DNA of 64,000 bases from contig CABYCU010000002.1 in assembly GCA_902517565.1 (NCBI GenBank), forward strand, positions 1 through 64,000, read 5' to 3'. Shown piece by piece: positions 9,119 through 16,955 of the stretch. The notes beneath the pieces are model-generated. The model searched no databases. It was not told the DNA's origin and saw nothing but the letters and a program-made list of their open reading frames with translations. Each line of letters opens with the position of its first letter. The first letter of the stretch is position 1. A program made the position numbers and the translations under genes. The DNA comes from an uncultured SAR86 cluster bacterium. Its GTDB lineage: Bacteria > Pseudomonadota > Gammaproteobacteria > Magnimaribacterales > Magnimaribacteraceae.

Positions 9119-10059
9119 TAGTTAGTTAGAGGATCAAAAATAACTTTTATAGATTTTGAACTTTTATCATCTGCTACCTTAAAGGCTTCTTCAGAATCTT
9201 CTAAATGGTATCTATGTGTAATTATAGTTTTTCCAATTGTTGGGTATTCGGCTATGACTCTTGCTGCGACGGTAAAGTCTCTTACACCTTCTGTAGCGCT
9301 ATACATTATAGAAGGAAATATTTTAATCTCATTCATTATAATTCTCAGACCCGGAAGATTTATACCTTCAAATGGTATTCCCAATAATACAATCCATGAT
9401 CCTGGTTTTGCACTTTTGGCCGATAGATCTAAAGTATCATCATTACCCACACAATCAAGTACTCTGTCATATTGGTCAGATAATTTACCCGCACCTAATT
9501 TAAATCCAGCTTCAATTTGATGGTCGTATTTAGCGTATAAATCTACTTCACAACCCAGAAAATTTGCTGCTACAACAGCGCACAAACCGATAGTTCCACC
9601 TCCTATAACGGCTATACGATGGTTTTCATTTGTTTGAGTTTTTATCAAACCATGCAAGGCAACTGCTAGGGGCTCTACTAAACAAGCATCTTTTATAGGT
9701 ACTTTAGGATCTAATTCAATTAAACAATTTTCTGGAACAATGATCTTTTCAGTCATTCCTCCATTAATGGTCATACCCAAAGCTTTACTCTCATTTTTAC
9801 AAAGATGATAATTTTCGTGAAAGCAATTGGTGCAGTCTCCACAAGGGATTATTGGTTCAATAGCCACATTTTTGCCATTCTCGGTGATACCTGAAATTTC
9901 ATGACCTGCTATATGAGGTGAATGAGAGCCCGCTTTCAAAAGATGCAAGTCACTTCCACAGATACCTGCAGAAGCTATCTGAACCATTACTCCTTCGCCT
10001 TTAGGGTCGGGTATTTCTGAAGTTTTTACTTTTCCATCAGCATAAGAAACTGCTTTCAT
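9118..10059 (-). CDS. Zinc-dependent alcohol dehydrogenase family protein
   Basis: This 313-residue member of the Zn-MDR family resembles sorbitol/threonine dehydrogenases. Catalytic-zinc residues are visible in AGICGSDLH (Cys) and HIAGHE (His-Glu). The structural zinc cysteines lie in CGDCTNCFHENYHLC near residues 75-90. The cofactor site is AVIGGGTIGLCAVVAANFLG. It should oxidise a secondary alcohol or polyol with NAD(P)+. It is slightly shorter than the usual ~340 residues. Its ATG overlaps the stop of the beta-lactamase-fold gene by 4 bases. The substrate is not predictable from sequence. Confidence 0.9.
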   Translation of the reverse strand: MKAVSYADGKVKTSEIPDPKGEGVMVQIASAGICGSDLHLLKAGSHSPHIAGHEISGITENGKNVAIEPIIPCGDCTNCFHENYHLCKNESKALGMTINGGMTEKIIVPENCLIELDPKVPIKDACLVEPLAVALHGLIKTQTNENHRIAVIGGGTIGLCAVVAANFLGCEVDLYAKYDHQIEAGFKLGAGKLSDQYDRVLDCVGNDDTLDLSAKSAKPGSWIVLLGIPFEGINLPGLRIIMNEIKIFPSIMYSATEGVRDFTVAARVIAEYPTIGKTIITHRYHLEDSEEAFKVADDKSSKSIKVIFDPLTN

Positions 10060-11270
10060 TTCGTGATATCTAAAGTTTTATAAACAGAATCAGCCACTTC
10101 GGTAGCTGTATTCCATGCTGTGATGCCTCGATGCATTTGGTTCATGACAAATCCTAATGAGATGTGATTATCTGGATCTGCAAAACCCAGAGAGCCACCC
10201 GCTCCACCATGGCCAAATGAATTAATATTAGGGCCCATACTGACATCTTTAGTTCCTAGCATAAAACCTAAACCAAATCTGGTATGCATATTGCCTAATA
10301 CAAGATCTTTACCTTCAGATTGTGTAGTTCGACCCATCTCTATTGTTTCAGGATTAAGGACATGTACTTCATTTCTAGTACCTCCGTTAGCCAATATTCC
10401 ATAGAGCTTAGCAATAGATCTTGCACTGCCATGTCCATTTGCTGCTGGTATTTCAGCTTCTCTCCATGCAGTAGTATTTGCTTCAAATATTTCATCATTT
10501 GATATTCTAGGATTATTAAATGCAGCTCCTATAGGTGTTGATGTGTCATTAAAATCAAAAAGTATTTGTAATCGATTCGGAAAAAAAGATTTTGGTAATT
10601 TTGCTAGGATTGGTAATAATTTTTCTACAAAACCTGGTTTTGCCGGATATATGTCTGAAACGCGATGAAACTCTGAAGTAGGTAATCCAATCCAAAAATC
10701 AAGCTCTAAGGGGTCTGCAATTTCTTCTCTAAAATAAGTTCCTATCGATCTCCCATCTATTCTTCTTAAAAGCTCCCCAATTAAATAACCATAAGTTAGG
10801 CCATGATATCCATGTGCAGTACCTGGTTCCCAAAATGTTGTTTGTTTTGCTAATTCTGAGCAGATTAAATTCCAATCAGTAAAAGCACCTGTCTTGAGAG
10901 GTGTCTTAATACCGCACAAACCTGATTTATGACAGAAAAGATATCTAACTGGTATATTTTCTTTTGCATTCTCACTAAATTCCGGCCAATAAGTTGCAAC
11001 TGGTTCATCTAAGTCTAGAAGTCCTTTTTCTACTAACTGCAACAAACATATAGCTGCTATACCTTTGGTTGTAGAAAAAACATTGATTATTGTATTTTCT
11101 TCCCAGAGAGTAGTCTTAGCTTGATCAGTGTATCCGCCCCAAAGGTCTATAATTTTTTTTCCTCTTAACTCTACTGATACAGCGCCACCTAATTCAAATC
11201 CATTTTTTATATTTTTTTCAAATAGTGTTTTTGCTTCCAAAAATCTATCATCACAATACCCTTCAATCAT
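10056..11270 (-). CDS. Beta-lactamase-fold serine hydrolase (class C-like / esterase)
   Basis: The 404-residue protein has the SxxK nucleophile motif (FSTTKG, near residue 88), a YHGLTYGYLIGE segment carrying the second-motif Tyr, and HGGAGGSLGFADP near the C-terminus in place of KTG. These are features of the EstB / LACTB family (PF00144), whose members are mostly esterases or amidases rather than antibiotic-destroying enzymes. No signal peptide is seen, so it is probably cytoplasmic. GAGGTG lies just before the ATG. A clear paralogue is at 53649-54779, also beside an SDR gene. The natural substrate is unknown. Confidence 0.9.
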   Translation of the reverse strand: MIEGYCDDRFLEAKTLFEKNIKNGFELGGAVSVELRGKKIIDLWGGYTDQAKTTLWEENTIINVFSTTKGIAAICLLQLVEKGLLDLDEPVATYWPEFSENAKENIPVRYLFCHKSGLCGIKTPLKTGAFTDWNLICSELAKQTTFWEPGTAHGYHGLTYGYLIGELLRRIDGRSIGTYFREEIADPLELDFWIGLPTSEFHRVSDIYPAKPGFVEKLLPILAKLPKSFFPNRLQILFDFNDTSTPIGAAFNNPRISNDEIFEANTTAWREAEIPAANGHGSARSIAKLYGILANGGTRNEVHVLNPETIEMGRTTQSEGKDLVLGNMHTRFGLGFMLGTKDVSMGPNINSFGHGGAGGSLGFADPDNHISLGFVMNQMHRGITAWNTATEVADSVYKTLDITK

Positions 11271-11282
11271 TTAGCACCTCTA

Positions 11283-12137
11283 TTATTTCTTCCATGGTAT
11301 TAGTTGTCGTGTGGTGTCCAAATACTCTGCATAATCATCTCTTCTTTCTAGACTTCTGTTGTCCATCATCCTGCAAGTTATCAAACTAAACATAAGATTC
11401 ATAATCAAAGGACATATAAATAAATACCAAAAGCCAGTATCAATGGAGACTGTCATAAAGAATAGTCCCCACCAGAAAAGAATCTCACCTAAATAATTTG
11501 GATGTCGAGAACGAGCCCAGAGACCTTCTTTCATGGTTTTGCCCATATTTGTACCACTGTTCCTGAAAGTTCTCATTTGTTCATCTGCAACAGTTTCAAA
11601 TATCACGGCACTTATTGTGAATATACTTGCAAGATATAGATAAAAATTAGCCGAGTTGGTTGAAATAGATAACCCATAGTAGACAGGTAATAGAGATAAA
11701 TTTACCTGTAAAGTCGGATAGATATGTATCCCGAATAAATCAATCATGATTGCGAAGGGTTTTTGCTTAAGATTTACATATCTAAAGTCTTCATCACCTA
11801 AACCTTTCCAGTCTCTTGACCAATTTAGAGTCAATCTGAAAGCCCAAAATAGTACTGGCAAAACTATAAGAAAAGTTTTCTCTAAATTTATCTGCTCTGA
11901 TTCTGGATAAATAGCTAAGTAGACTACGATAGGTATTGGAGCAACCGACCAAAAAGGATCATATAAACTAGAATTACGAAATATTTGACTTGAAATGAAG
12001 ACAACTAAAGTTGCAGTTAAATGACCAAAAAGAAGCATGATCCATTGATTGCTATTAGTTAGAAGATTACATACAACTATAGCTGCCACAAAGGCAGCCA
12101 AGTAAGTAATACAGGTTACAGTGTAGCTACGAGACAT
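11283..12137 (-). CDS. DUF1295 membrane protein, steroid 5-alpha-reductase-like
   Basis: This 284-residue integral membrane protein has about six to seven hydrophobic segments. The C-terminal half holds the family signature RHPNYLGEILFWWGLFF, shared by DUF1295, steroid 5-alpha reductases and isoprenylcysteine methyltransferases, where it forms the cofactor site. Preceding residues GTNMGKTMKEGLWARS fit DUF1295. A role in reducing or methylating a lipophilic substrate is plausible but unproven. It sits 5 bases after the SDR gene and 12 before the serine hydrolase in the same operon, which hints at lipid or isoprenoid chemistry. Confidence 0.86.
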   Translation of the reverse strand: MSRSYTVTCITYLAAFVAAIVVCNLLTNSNQWIMLLFGHLTATLVVFISSQIFRNSSLYDPFWSVAPIPIVVYLAIYPESEQINLEKTFLIVLPVLFWAFRLTLNWSRDWKGLGDEDFRYVNLKQKPFAIMIDLFGIHIYPTLQVNLSLLPVYYGLSISTNSANFYLYLASIFTISAVIFETVADEQMRTFRNSGTNMGKTMKEGLWARSRHPNYLGEILFWWGLFFMTVSIDTGFWYLFICPLIMNLMFSLITCRMMDNRSLERRDDYAEYLDTTRQLIPWKK

Positions 12138-12142
12138 TAAAA

Positions 12143-12934
12143 TTAAGAACTAGCAACAACCCCTCCATCACAAGTTATAGTTTGTCCAACTGTATAGGCC
12201 CCTGCTCTGGAACTTAAAAAGATAGCTAATCCTGCAATGTCTTCTGGTGTTCCTACTCTCCCTCTTGGATTACTATTCCCAAGTTCAGACCAATCAATAT
12301 CAATATCGCCTCCTCCTCCGACTCCAGTACTTAACATCCAAGTTGGAAATGGACCAGGAGCTATTGCATTTACAATGATATTTTCTCTGACGAGCGAAGC
12401 AGCTAGTACTCGAGTAAGGTGATGTAAAGCAGCTTTTGAAGGTCCGTACGAAAAAGCATCAAATAATCCTGTTTTTATCCCGTCAATGCTGCCAATATTA
12501 ATAACTCTAGACGGATCTTCAGAAGTGCCTGAATCTCTTAATAAGGGTAATAATTTTTGCGTGAGAAAAAATACCCCTTTTACATTTGTATCCATAACTT
12601 TATCCCAACCCTTTTCAGAATACTCATCAATAGGCTCGCCCCATGAAGCTCCTGCATTGTTTACTAAAATATCTAAACTATCTTCTTGAGATATTGTATT
12701 AGATAGCTCATTGATTCCGTCTAAATTAGATAAATCGGCAGGGACAGAAATACAAGTACTTCCATATTCATCTTGCAGTCTTTGTGCTGTAGCATCACAA
12801 ACTTCGGCCTTTCTTGAGCTTATATAAACTTTTGCTCCGTTAGCAAGAAAACCTGCCGCAATCATTTCTCCTATGCCTCTTGATCCACCAGTTACTAAGG
12901 CAACTTTCCCTTCTATTGAAAATAAATCTTTCAT
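12143..12934 (-). CDS. Short-chain dehydrogenase/reductase (operon leader)
   Basis: A 263-residue classical SDR with the cofactor loop TGGSRGIGEM at residues 15-24, an NNAGASWG strand near residue 92, and the catalytic Ser in GSIDG with YGPSK as the YxxxK pair near residues 163-167. It ends with the usual GQTITCDGGVVAS. It should oxidise or reduce a hydroxyl or keto group with NAD(P)(H). AGGAG lies 5 bases before the ATG. It is the first gene of the minus-strand run to 6270, and its start faces the heat-shock promoter across only 103 bases. Confidence 0.92.
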   Translation of the reverse strand: MKDLFSIEGKVALVTGGSRGIGEMIAAGFLANGAKVYISSRKAEVCDATAQRLQDEYGSTCISVPADLSNLDGINELSNTISQEDSLDILVNNAGASWGEPIDEYSEKGWDKVMDTNVKGVFFLTQKLLPLLRDSGTSEDPSRVINIGSIDGIKTGLFDAFSYGPSKAALHHLTRVLAASLVRENIIVNAIAPGPFPTWMLSTGVGGGGDIDIDWSELGNSNPRGRVGTPEDIAGLAIFLSSRAGAYTVGQTITCDGGVVASS

Positions 12935-12941
12935 GACTCTC

Positions 12942-12967
12942 CTTGATAATTTTTAAATATTCCCCAT
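12942..12967 (+). promoter_or_regulatory. Sigma-32-type heat-shock promoter for the hsp20 gene
   Basis: A -35-like CTTGATA (12942-12948) is followed after 13 bases by CCCCAT (12962-12967). This matches the RpoH consensus CTTGAAA...CCCCAT with one change in the first element. It lies about 70 bases before the Hsp20 start codon and predicts transcription from about 12975. The target being a heat-shock gene makes this convincing. Confidence 0.75.
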
Positions 12968-12976
12968 ATAAGTAGT

Positions 12977-13031
12977 GTAAGTGCCTACGGGGCTTACGTA
13001 AATTATTTAATTACTTGCTTAAAAGAAGGAG
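12977..13031 (+). promoter_or_regulatory. ROSE-like RNA thermometer in hsp20 5' leader
   Basis: The predicted leader holds two hairpins. The first spans 12977-12997 (GTAAG paired with CTTAC, plus inner C-G pairs). The second places TTGCT (13015-13019) opposite the ribosome site AGGA (13027-13030), with C13014-G13031 closing it. In ROSE elements a U(U/C)GCU strand pairs imperfectly with the Shine-Dalgarno sequence, including a G-G pair, and melts on heating. The spacing and sequence fit that design. The fold was made by eye and was not computed. Confidence 0.6.
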
Positions 13032-13037
13032 AAAAAA

Positions 13038-13487
13038 ATGATAAATAATACTTTTGACTTGTTGTGGAGGGATATCTCTCCATTCACTATTGGTTTTGAT
13101 AGAACCTTTGATACGCTATCTTTATTAGCCAATTCCAAACAACAGGCTTCTAACTATCCCCCTTATAACATTAGAAAGGTTAGTGAAGATAAATACACTA
13201 TTGAGCTTGCTGTTGCAGGTTTTGAAGAAAGTGAAATTGATATTGAAACTGCTGGAGAAAACTTAACCATAAAAGGTTCTAGAGATAAAGATGCTTCAGA
13301 AGGCCTTGTTCATCAAGGATTGGCTGCTAGAGACTTTGCTAAAACATTTGTTCTCTCTGACGATATGATTATAAAAGGTGCGGCTCTGAGTAACGGCATG
13401 TTATACATAGGTCTAGAAAGAGTAATACCTGAAAACAAAAAACCACGAAAAATAGATTTCACTTCTAAAAGCAAATTACTCGATTAA
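13038..13487 (+). CDS. Small heat-shock protein, Hsp20/IbpA family
   Basis: This 149-residue chaperone has an alpha-crystallin domain (about residues 38-130). It includes PYNIRKVSEDKYTIELAVAG near residue 36, the GENLTIKGSRD strand and the AARDFAKTFVLSDDM segment typical of IbpA proteins. The C-terminal IxI-like anchor is weak (GLERVIPENKKPRKI). It binds unfolding proteins without ATP and hands them to DnaK/ClpB. A strong AAGGAG sits 6 bases before ATG, within the proposed thermometer. Heat regulation is supported at two levels by the upstream sequence. Confidence 0.95.
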   Translation: MINNTFDLLWRDISPFTIGFDRTFDTLSLLANSKQQASNYPPYNIRKVSEDKYTIELAVAGFEESEIDIETAGENLTIKGSRDKDASEGLVHQGLAARDFAKTFVLSDDMIIKGAALSNGMLYIGLERVIPENKKPRKIDFTSKSKLLD

Positions 13488-13516
13488 TAAAGGGAGGAAT
13501 TTGACCCTAATTTATA

Positions 13517-13546
13517 TTGCTTTCATCTTTTACGACTTACTATACT
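13517..13546 (+). promoter_or_regulatory. Promoter for the 113-residue gene, possibly leaderless
   Basis: TTGCTT (13517-13522) and TATACT (13541-13546) are separated by 18 bases. Transcription would start near 13553, only about two bases before the ATG at 13555, and no ribosome site is visible. This suggests a leaderless message. It is based on motif spacing only. Confidence 0.45.
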
Positions 13547-13554
13547 AAACGGTA

Positions 13555-13896
13555 ATGGGTACAACTGAAGTGTTAAAGAAATTAGAAAAATGGACTCTTG
13601 ATGAAAGGGTCCATTTTATTATTCAGAGCCTCAATGGTTATAGTATAGAAAGATATAAGCTGAATGAGGAAGCATCTAATTTCTGCCATGAATTGGAGGA
13701 ATCAAATATCTCAATCATTGATGAAGGCCCAATCTTAAAAAATGATATTGTTATTCTATTAACAGTTCCTGAAATTACTTATGCAGATCAAAAAACTTTT
13801 GAAGAAGTGCCTTTGTCTGGCTTAGAGCATCAGTTTAATTTAATTGATGATTTAGAGCTTAGTAAGAATATTATTAGTCTATTTAGGATTGAGTAG
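13555..13896 (+). CDS. Hypothetical protein, 113 residues
   Basis: I do not recognise this protein. It is acidic, with no signal peptide or membrane segment, and looks alpha/beta with a helical N-terminus (TEVLKKLEKWTLDERVHFIIQSL) and a central ISIIDEGPILKNDIVILLTVPEI stretch. The frame is open and fits the codon bias of its neighbours. A promoter with a clear -10 lies immediately upstream. Its last 14 bases overlap the end of the convergent methyltransferase-like gene. No function is offered. Confidence 0.7.
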   Translation: MGTTEVLKKLEKWTLDERVHFIIQSLNGYSIERYKLNEEASNFCHELEESNISIIDEGPILKNDIVILLTVPEITYADQKTFEEVPLSGLEHQFNLIDDLELSKNIISLFRIE

Positions 13897-14674
13897 GCTT
13901 CTTGAACAAAAGCGTCATTCGATCGCTTTCACCCATCTCAGAATATTTTTTACGATCCTTATCTTTTAACCTGTAATTAGGTGGAAGAGTCCAAACTCCT
14001 TTAGGATGGTCAGCAGTGTCTTTAGGGTTAGCGTTTATTTCGGATTTTGCAGCAAGTTCGAATCCATGTTTTCTGGCAATTTCAATGGCATAAGCTTCAG
14101 TCACGTAACCACTCTTTTTCATCGTCTCCATTGAAGTTCCCGGCTTAGCTCTGTGTTCTACGATTCCAAAAACTCCACCAGGTTTGAGTGACTTGAAAGT
14201 ATTTGAAAAAATATTATCTAAGTTAGGCCCAAGCCAGTTATGAAGATTTCTGAATGTTAAGACTGCATCAACAGAATTCTCTGCCGCTAGCTCAGAATAC
14301 AGATCGACTATCTCTACTCTTCCATACATAGGGTTATTGGACATTTTTTTATCAAAATTAGCTCTACCTCTTCTGTAATATGATATTTCTGAATCCTTGC
14401 TCCAGTGAGCCGCAATCAATGTGCCGGGATAATGTATGTAGTTAGCTAAAATTTCAGTGTACCAACCTCCTCCAGGCGATAGCTCTATAACTACCATGTC
14501 TGATTCAATACCAAAGAAAGATAAAGTTTCTATAGGGTTTCTTGAAGAATCTCTGAGAGTATTTTTTGGAGTTCTATCTTCACTTGCAACGGCCCCCTTT
14601 AGATCATGAGCAATTATGGGTGTAATGGTTAAAGTCAGAAGTATTAAGAGTAAATTTTTAATTGTAGATTTCAT
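13883..14674 (-). CDS. Exported methyltransferase-like protein
   Basis: The 263-residue protein begins with a signal peptide (MKSTIKNLLLILLTLTITPIIA, then HDLK). The mature part contains a class I SAM-methyltransferase fold with a motif-I-like strand VVIELSPGGGWYTEILANY (about residues 62-80), then IVDLYSEL and DAVLTFRNLHNWL. Similar signal-peptide-bearing proteins occur in many proteobacteria and are annotated as methyltransferases, although SAM is not expected in the periplasm. It is the last gene of a six-gene minus-strand operon, 15 bases after the VWA gene. Whether it is catalytic is unknown. Confidence 0.8.
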   Translation of the reverse strand: MKSTIKNLLLILLTLTITPIIAHDLKGAVASEDRTPKNTLRDSSRNPIETLSFFGIESDMVVIELSPGGGWYTEILANYIHYPGTLIAAHWSKDSEISYYRRGRANFDKKMSNNPMYGRVEIVDLYSELAAENSVDAVLTFRNLHNWLGPNLDNIFSNTFKSLKPGGVFGIVEHRAKPGTSMETMKKSGYVTEAYAIEIARKHGFELAAKSEINANPKDTADHPKGVWTLPPNYRLKDKDRKKYSEMGESDRMTLLFKKPTQS

Positions 14675-14689
14675 AAAAAAATAATATAT

Positions 14690-16021
14690 CTAAATGGCTG
14701 TTTTGAGAAGAGTTGATATAACTCTCTCTAGTTGATCTATATTCCCACATTGAAATACTTTTGTGCAATATGCAGAATATTTTGTCATTACAGAGTCACC
14801 TGTATCCCATCTATATTTTCCTTCAGGATTTAACCAAAATACTTGTTTCGATCTTTCTTTAATGGATTTCATTAGATGTGCTTTTTCAGGACCAAAATTA
14901 TTTCTAGCATCTCCAAGTATTACTACAGTTGTTTTGTTATCTATTTCATCTAAACAAAGACTTACAAAATCAGTTAGGGCCTGCCCATAATCTGTTGATC
15001 CGCCTCCATGTTTCTGTAATGCTTTCTCAATAGCCTCGTCTAACTTTGCATCCTTAAAATCATTAGTAACTTCACCTAAATTAGAGGAAAAAACAAAAGC
15101 CCTCAATTTTGATACGACTTCACTTAAGCTAAATAAGAACATCAACATGAACCTCGCATACGCCCCTACTGATCCACTGACATCACAAATTACATATATT
15201 TTTGGTCTATCTATTTTTTTATAGGCCCAACTGAGGTTGAATAAAATGCCCTGATTTACCCAGTTATCTCTAATTGTTTTTCGTATATCCAGTTTACCTT
15301 TTTTGAAGTTTTTCTTTCTTCGGGAGTGGAGATTGGCTAACTTTTTGGCCATCTTTCTTACCAACGAATGAACTTCATTTAAATAGGATCTATCTATTTG
15401 AGCCATATTCATTGATTTAAAGATTTGTTCTCTAAGTTGCTCGCCTGATACATCACCGTGTAACAGAAATTGCTGTTGTACATAATCAGAGACTCTCTCT
15501 CTTAAATTAGTCAGTTGATTTCTGAGCTCTTGCTCTAAGTCCGAAGGAAGTTCACCTTCTCTTGAAGAGCCTAATTGCATTAGTTCATCCTCTAATTTTC
15601 CAACACCCATCTTTTCAAGAATACGCCTTGTAAAAACAGATCTTTGTGTGAAGTACCTTATCTCTCTTATTTCAGCTTCTTCTGCTGCATCGGCTATTGA
15701 GAGCATTATTTCTCCTTGCGATCCTTCTAAGAGTTTTTTTGCTAAATCTGAATCGACATCCTTAATGTCAGAAAGTTGGTTTGTATCAACTGAAATTTGT
15801 TGTTTTATTTCATCTGAAAAGAAGTCATCAAAACAAGCATTAAATTTATCTTTTTCTTCAGGTGTTTTAGAAAGAACAATAGATAAGGTTCTTTTAAGTA
15901 ATACTTTGTCATCGTAACCTACCGAGTCAACTACAGACACAGCATCTATAGTCTCAGCTGGAGAAACTCTTACATTAGAGTTTCTTAGAGCTTTTACGAA
16001 ATCAGTTAATACTTTTTCCAT
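14690..16021 (-). CDS. VWA-domain protein, CoxE-like partner of MoxR
   Basis: The 443-residue protein has a long charged helical N-terminal region and a C-terminal von Willebrand A domain. The metal-ion site is intact: DVSGS near residues 277-281, a Thr in GGSTDYG, and an Asp in VVILGDARNN. This is the CoxE / VWA_CoxE layout. Such proteins work with MoxR AAA+ ATPases to insert metals or remodel enzyme complexes. Its start lies inside the end of the MoxR gene (20-base overlap), strongly implying a stoichiometric pair. The client enzyme is not identifiable but may be encoded in the same operon. Confidence 0.9.
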   Translation of the reverse strand: MEKVLTDFVKALRNSNVRVSPAETIDAVSVVDSVGYDDKVLLKRTLSIVLSKTPEEKDKFNACFDDFFSDEIKQQISVDTNQLSDIKDVDSDLAKKLLEGSQGEIMLSIADAAEEAEIREIRYFTQRSVFTRRILEKMGVGKLEDELMQLGSSREGELPSDLEQELRNQLTNLRERVSDYVQQQFLLHGDVSGEQLREQIFKSMNMAQIDRSYLNEVHSLVRKMAKKLANLHSRRKKNFKKGKLDIRKTIRDNWVNQGILFNLSWAYKKIDRPKIYVICDVSGSVGAYARFMLMFLFSLSEVVSKLRAFVFSSNLGEVTNDFKDAKLDEAIEKALQKHGGGSTDYGQALTDFVSLCLDEIDNKTTVVILGDARNNFGPEKAHLMKSIKERSKQVFWLNPEGKYRWDTGDSVMTKYSAYCTKVFQCGNIDQLERVISTLLKTAI

Positions 16022-16955
16022 CCGATGTTTCTGTAGCTTGTGAAACTAAGGCCGGAATCTCTTTTTTAACTACCTCAATATCTTGTTGATGTTTTAGAAG
16101 AACATTTAATGTGTCTTCTGCTAATTTAGCATCAAGTTCATCTGAATTAAGAAGTATTACTGTCTTTGCCCAATCGATTGTTTCACTAATAGCTGGAAGT
16201 TTTTTTAGGTCTAATTCTCTTATACCTTGAACAAAATTAACTAATTGAATCTGCATTGACTTGGAGATCTCGGGTACCCTGGCCTGGACTATTTGTCTTT
16301 CTAGTTTTGCATCCGGAAAAGGTATATAAAGATGCAGGCACCTTCTCTTTAATGCGTCTCCTATTTCTCGGCTATTATTACTGGTAAGAACCACCAATGG
16401 TTTTACGTCAGCTTTCCTGACGCCTAATTCAGGGATAGATATTTGAAATTCAGATAGAATCTCTAACAATAAGGCTTCAAATTCCTCGTCAGATTTATCA
16501 ACCTCGTCGATTAATAAAACGGAACCTTTTTTTGAAGTTAATGCCTCTAATAAAGGTCTGGTTTCTAAAAAATCTTCTGAGAAGAAGATGTCTTCAAACT
16601 TCATCAATCTATCGAGAGATTCCTTAAGACCCTTAGCACCCTCCAGAACTTCTTGCATTTGTTCTTTTAAAATTTGGGTATATAAGAGTTGTTTTCCATA
16701 TCGCCACTCATAAAGTGCTTTTGATTCATCCAGTCCTTCGTAACATTGCAATCTAATCATTTCCTTTTTGAAATATAGAGCTGCTGTATTTGCTAATTCT
16801 GTCTTTCCTACTCCAGGAGGTCCTTCAATTAGAATAGGTTTTTCTAGTTGTGAAGCTAGGAATACTGCCGTAGCTATTTGTTCACTGCAAATATAACCGT
16901 GCTTTGCAAATCCTTTAGTAATATCTTTTATGATTTTCTTAGGTCCATCTGTCAT
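16002..16955 (-). CDS. MoxR-family AAA+ ATPase
   Basis: This AAA+ protein of 317 residues has Walker A GPPGVGKT near residues 42-49, Walker B LLIDEVDK near 147-154, a sensor strand VVLTSNNSREIGDALKRRC and a C-terminal lid. I start it at ATG 16955, which shares its A with the hydrolase TGA stop and has AGGAGAAG upstream, rather than at the in-frame TTG one codon earlier. MoxR ATPases act as chaperones for metalloenzyme maturation together with VWA proteins, here the overlapping downstream gene. The CoxD-like subgroup is the nearest fit. Confidence 0.92.
   Translation of the reverse strand: MTDGPKKIIKDITKGFAKHGYICSEQIATAVFLASQLEKPILIEGPPGVGKTELANTAALYFKKEMIRLQCYEGLDESKALYEWRYGKQLLYTQILKEQMQEVLEGAKGLKESLDRLMKFEDIFFSEDFLETRPLLEALTSKKGSVLLIDEVDKSDEEFEALLLEILSEFQISIPELGVRKADVKPLVVLTSNNSREIGDALKRRCLHLYIPFPDAKLERQIVQARVPEISKSMQIQLVNFVQGIRELDLKKLPAISETIDWAKTVILLNSDELDAKLAEDTLNVLLKHQQDIEVVKKEIPALVSQATETSDGKSIN

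Noticed and set aside
10056-11270. Beta-lactamase as antibiotic resistance
   Set aside because: It has no signal peptide and a GGAGG segment replaces the KTG box; the EstB/LACTB-type hydrolase group fits better.
13501-13506. TTGACC as -35 for the 113-residue gene
   Set aside because: It is 34 bases from the TATACT box, far too long for a sigma-70 promoter; TTGCTT at 13517 fits at 18 bases.
14690-16955. MoxR-VWA pair as an antiphage defence system
   Set aside because: No nuclease, phosphatase or other effector is adjacent; the partners are metabolic, and the CoxD/CoxE-like maturation role is simpler.
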